From: Sphingomonadales bacterium
Lineage (GTDB): Bacteria > Pseudomonadota > Alphaproteobacteria > Sphingomonadales > Sphingomonadaceae
NCBI GenBank assembly: GCA_014763545.1
Contig: JACXVD010000005.1
Location: forward strand, 1 to 64,000
DNA length: 64,000 nt
Direction: 5' to 3'
The notes beneath the pieces were generated by a model. It saw nothing but the letters and a program-made list of their open reading frames with translations, was not told the origin of the DNA and made no database searches. Positions within the stretch are counted from its first letter, which is position 1, and each line of letters starts with the position of its first letter. The translations under genes and the position numbers were made by a program. Below are positions 63,377-64,000 of the stretch, piece by piece.

Positions 63377-63405
63377 CATGTAATGCTTACTTACATCTGT
63401 GTCAA
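63377..63405 (-). promoter_or_regulatory. Predicted promoter with embedded palindrome
   Basis: On the minus strand TTGACA (63405-63400) and TACATG (63382-63377) are 17 bp apart. Within the spacer lies ATGTAA-N7-TTACAT (63378-63396), an exact 6-bp dyad. A repressor bound there would cover both promoter boxes. It would drive the 62457-63344 gene; the spacing to the start is about 25 bases of leader. Confidence 0.6.
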
Positions 63406-63420
63406 TAAGCGCGAAGGCGC

Positions 63421-64000
63421 CTATTCGGCTGGCAGCGCGGCCCGGGAATAGGGGCTTTCGGTCAACCCCAGCAGATGGCGATTGTCGTATTTCCACGGAT
63501 GGAAGCCGGGCAGCAGGATGACGGCCCAGTGGAAGAACATCCGCGTCATCATCCCCGGTGAGAGCCAGAGCATCTTGTGCAGCCGCCAGCGTGCCTGCCG
63601 TTCGGTCAGCCCATCCTGCAGCATCAGCCCGATCGCATCCTTGCGCCGGTTGCGGAAATATTTGCGGGTGATCAGCGCGGCGACCATCGCCCGTGTCTTG
63701 TAGCGCCGCCACGCGCTCCAATCGCGGGTGGCGAATTCCCACACGTCGGCCACCAGCCCCTTGTGCTCGATCTCTTCGAGCGCGTGCCATTTCCACAGCC
63801 GCGCTGCTTCCGGGTCGGCGCCGCGCATATAGCGCGGGTCGGACAGCAGCCGGTCGGAAATGCAGGCGGCGAAATGTTCCAGCGTGATGCAGATCGCCAG
63901 ATTCACTTCCTTGGGCTTTTCCTTGGTCAGCGCGAGCATTTCGTGGATGCCCTTGTCGATGCTTTCCACGTCATAGCCGTGATCGGAAACCAGCCGGTTG
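63421..64000 (-). CDS. Second COG3687-type protein, C-terminal part
   Basis: The C-terminal 192 residues of a paralogue of the preceding protein; the N-terminus lies beyond the right edge. The matching blocks are LEHFAACISDRLL, WKWHALEEIEHKGLVADVW and LPGFHPWKYDN. Its stop lies about 15 bp before the -35 box of the downstream copy, so the copies may have separate promoters. Partial, hence no start can be chosen. Confidence 0.85.
   Translation of the reverse strand, partial: NRLVSDHGYDVESIDKGIHEMLALTKEKPKEVNLAICITLEHFAACISDRLLSDPRYMRGADPEAARLWKWHALEEIEHKGLVADVWEFATRDWSAWRRYKTRAMVAALITRKYFRNRRKDAIGLMLQDGLTERQARWRLHKMLWLSPGMMTRMFFHWAVILLPGFHPWKYDNRHLLGLTESPYSRAALPAE

Overview
The window is a high-GC, gene-dense bacterial chromosome segment. 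It most likely comes from the Sphingomonadales, probably the Erythrobacteraceae (Erythrobacter, Altererythrobacter or a relative). This rests on gene content and order: an F0-only ATP synthase operon with both b and b' subunits, as is usual in alphaproteobacteria; a PhoK-type alkaline phosphatase; a class II-like (CP4-like) EPSPS; the ctaC-ctaD-ctaB-coxF-ctaG-ctaE-DUF983-surf1-thrC series; frequent GTG and TTG starts; and 1 to 19 bp overlaps inside operons. I saw no insertion sequences, prophage, integrase, CRISPR array or rRNA. The window reads as ordinary core chromosome with a few accessory insertions. No stretch of more than 300 bases lacks a gene.

Layout. 1-6730: trpF (cut by the window edge), pyrF, lapA and purB on the minus strand, a lipoprotein, a PhoK-like phosphatase, another lipoprotein, and radC. 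6801-10671: a ydbH-ynbE-ydbL operon of the intermembrane (AsmA-like) phospholipid transport type. 10747-13482: promoter, atpI-atpB-atpE-atpF'-atpF and terminator. 13573-20173 (minus): gloB, rpsA, a DUF2202 ferritin-like gene, a 1-Cys peroxiredoxin, cmk, a CBU_0592-type membrane protein and aroA. 20336-27678: a TIGR02300 gene, tRNA-Ala(GGC), ffh, rpsP, rimM, then a cassette (glycine-rich-domain-like protein, TIGR04222 protein with a Gly/Cys tail, small membrane proteins, a convergent thioredoxin-reductase-like flavoprotein), then trmD and rplS. 27709-42689: dipeptidyl peptidase IV, an APC permease, asd, dimethylargininase, an EmrAB-type pump, a GFA protein, an alpha/beta hydrolase, a secreted protein with an internal duplication, an M2 (ACE-like) peptidase, and a retropepsin-like protease with rimK. 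42712-48086 (minus): a tight pyrE-pdxJ-acpS-lepB-AI-2E-DUF3089-ruvX operon. 48167-57469: aa3-type cytochrome oxidase subunits and assembly factors, thrC, an rRNA-methyltransferase-like gene and a lipoprotein resembling the SecD P1 head. 57531-59955: folB, a Rossmann-tail protein, moaA, moaD, moaE. 60140-64000: a lipoprotein, rplU-rpmA, a GNAT gene, and two tandem COG3687 metal-dependent hydrolase paralogues, the second cut by the window edge.

How the parts fit. The F0 operon and the cytochrome oxidase cluster supply respiration. Translation genes (rpsA, rpsP, rimM, trmD, rplS, rplU, rpmA, ffh) are spread between biosynthetic genes for nucleotides, shikimate, aspartate-family amino acids, pyridoxal phosphate, pterin and molybdopterin. 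The most interesting accessory material is the Gly/Cys-rich cassette that splits the usually contiguous rpsP-rimM-trmD-rplS operon. Others are a DUF2202 gene whose start signal and reading frame do not match, an unknown secreted protein built from two related domains, and a palindrome set inside the promoter of a COG3687 hydrolase gene. No single locus is proven to be a new system; the Gly/Cys cassette is the best candidate.
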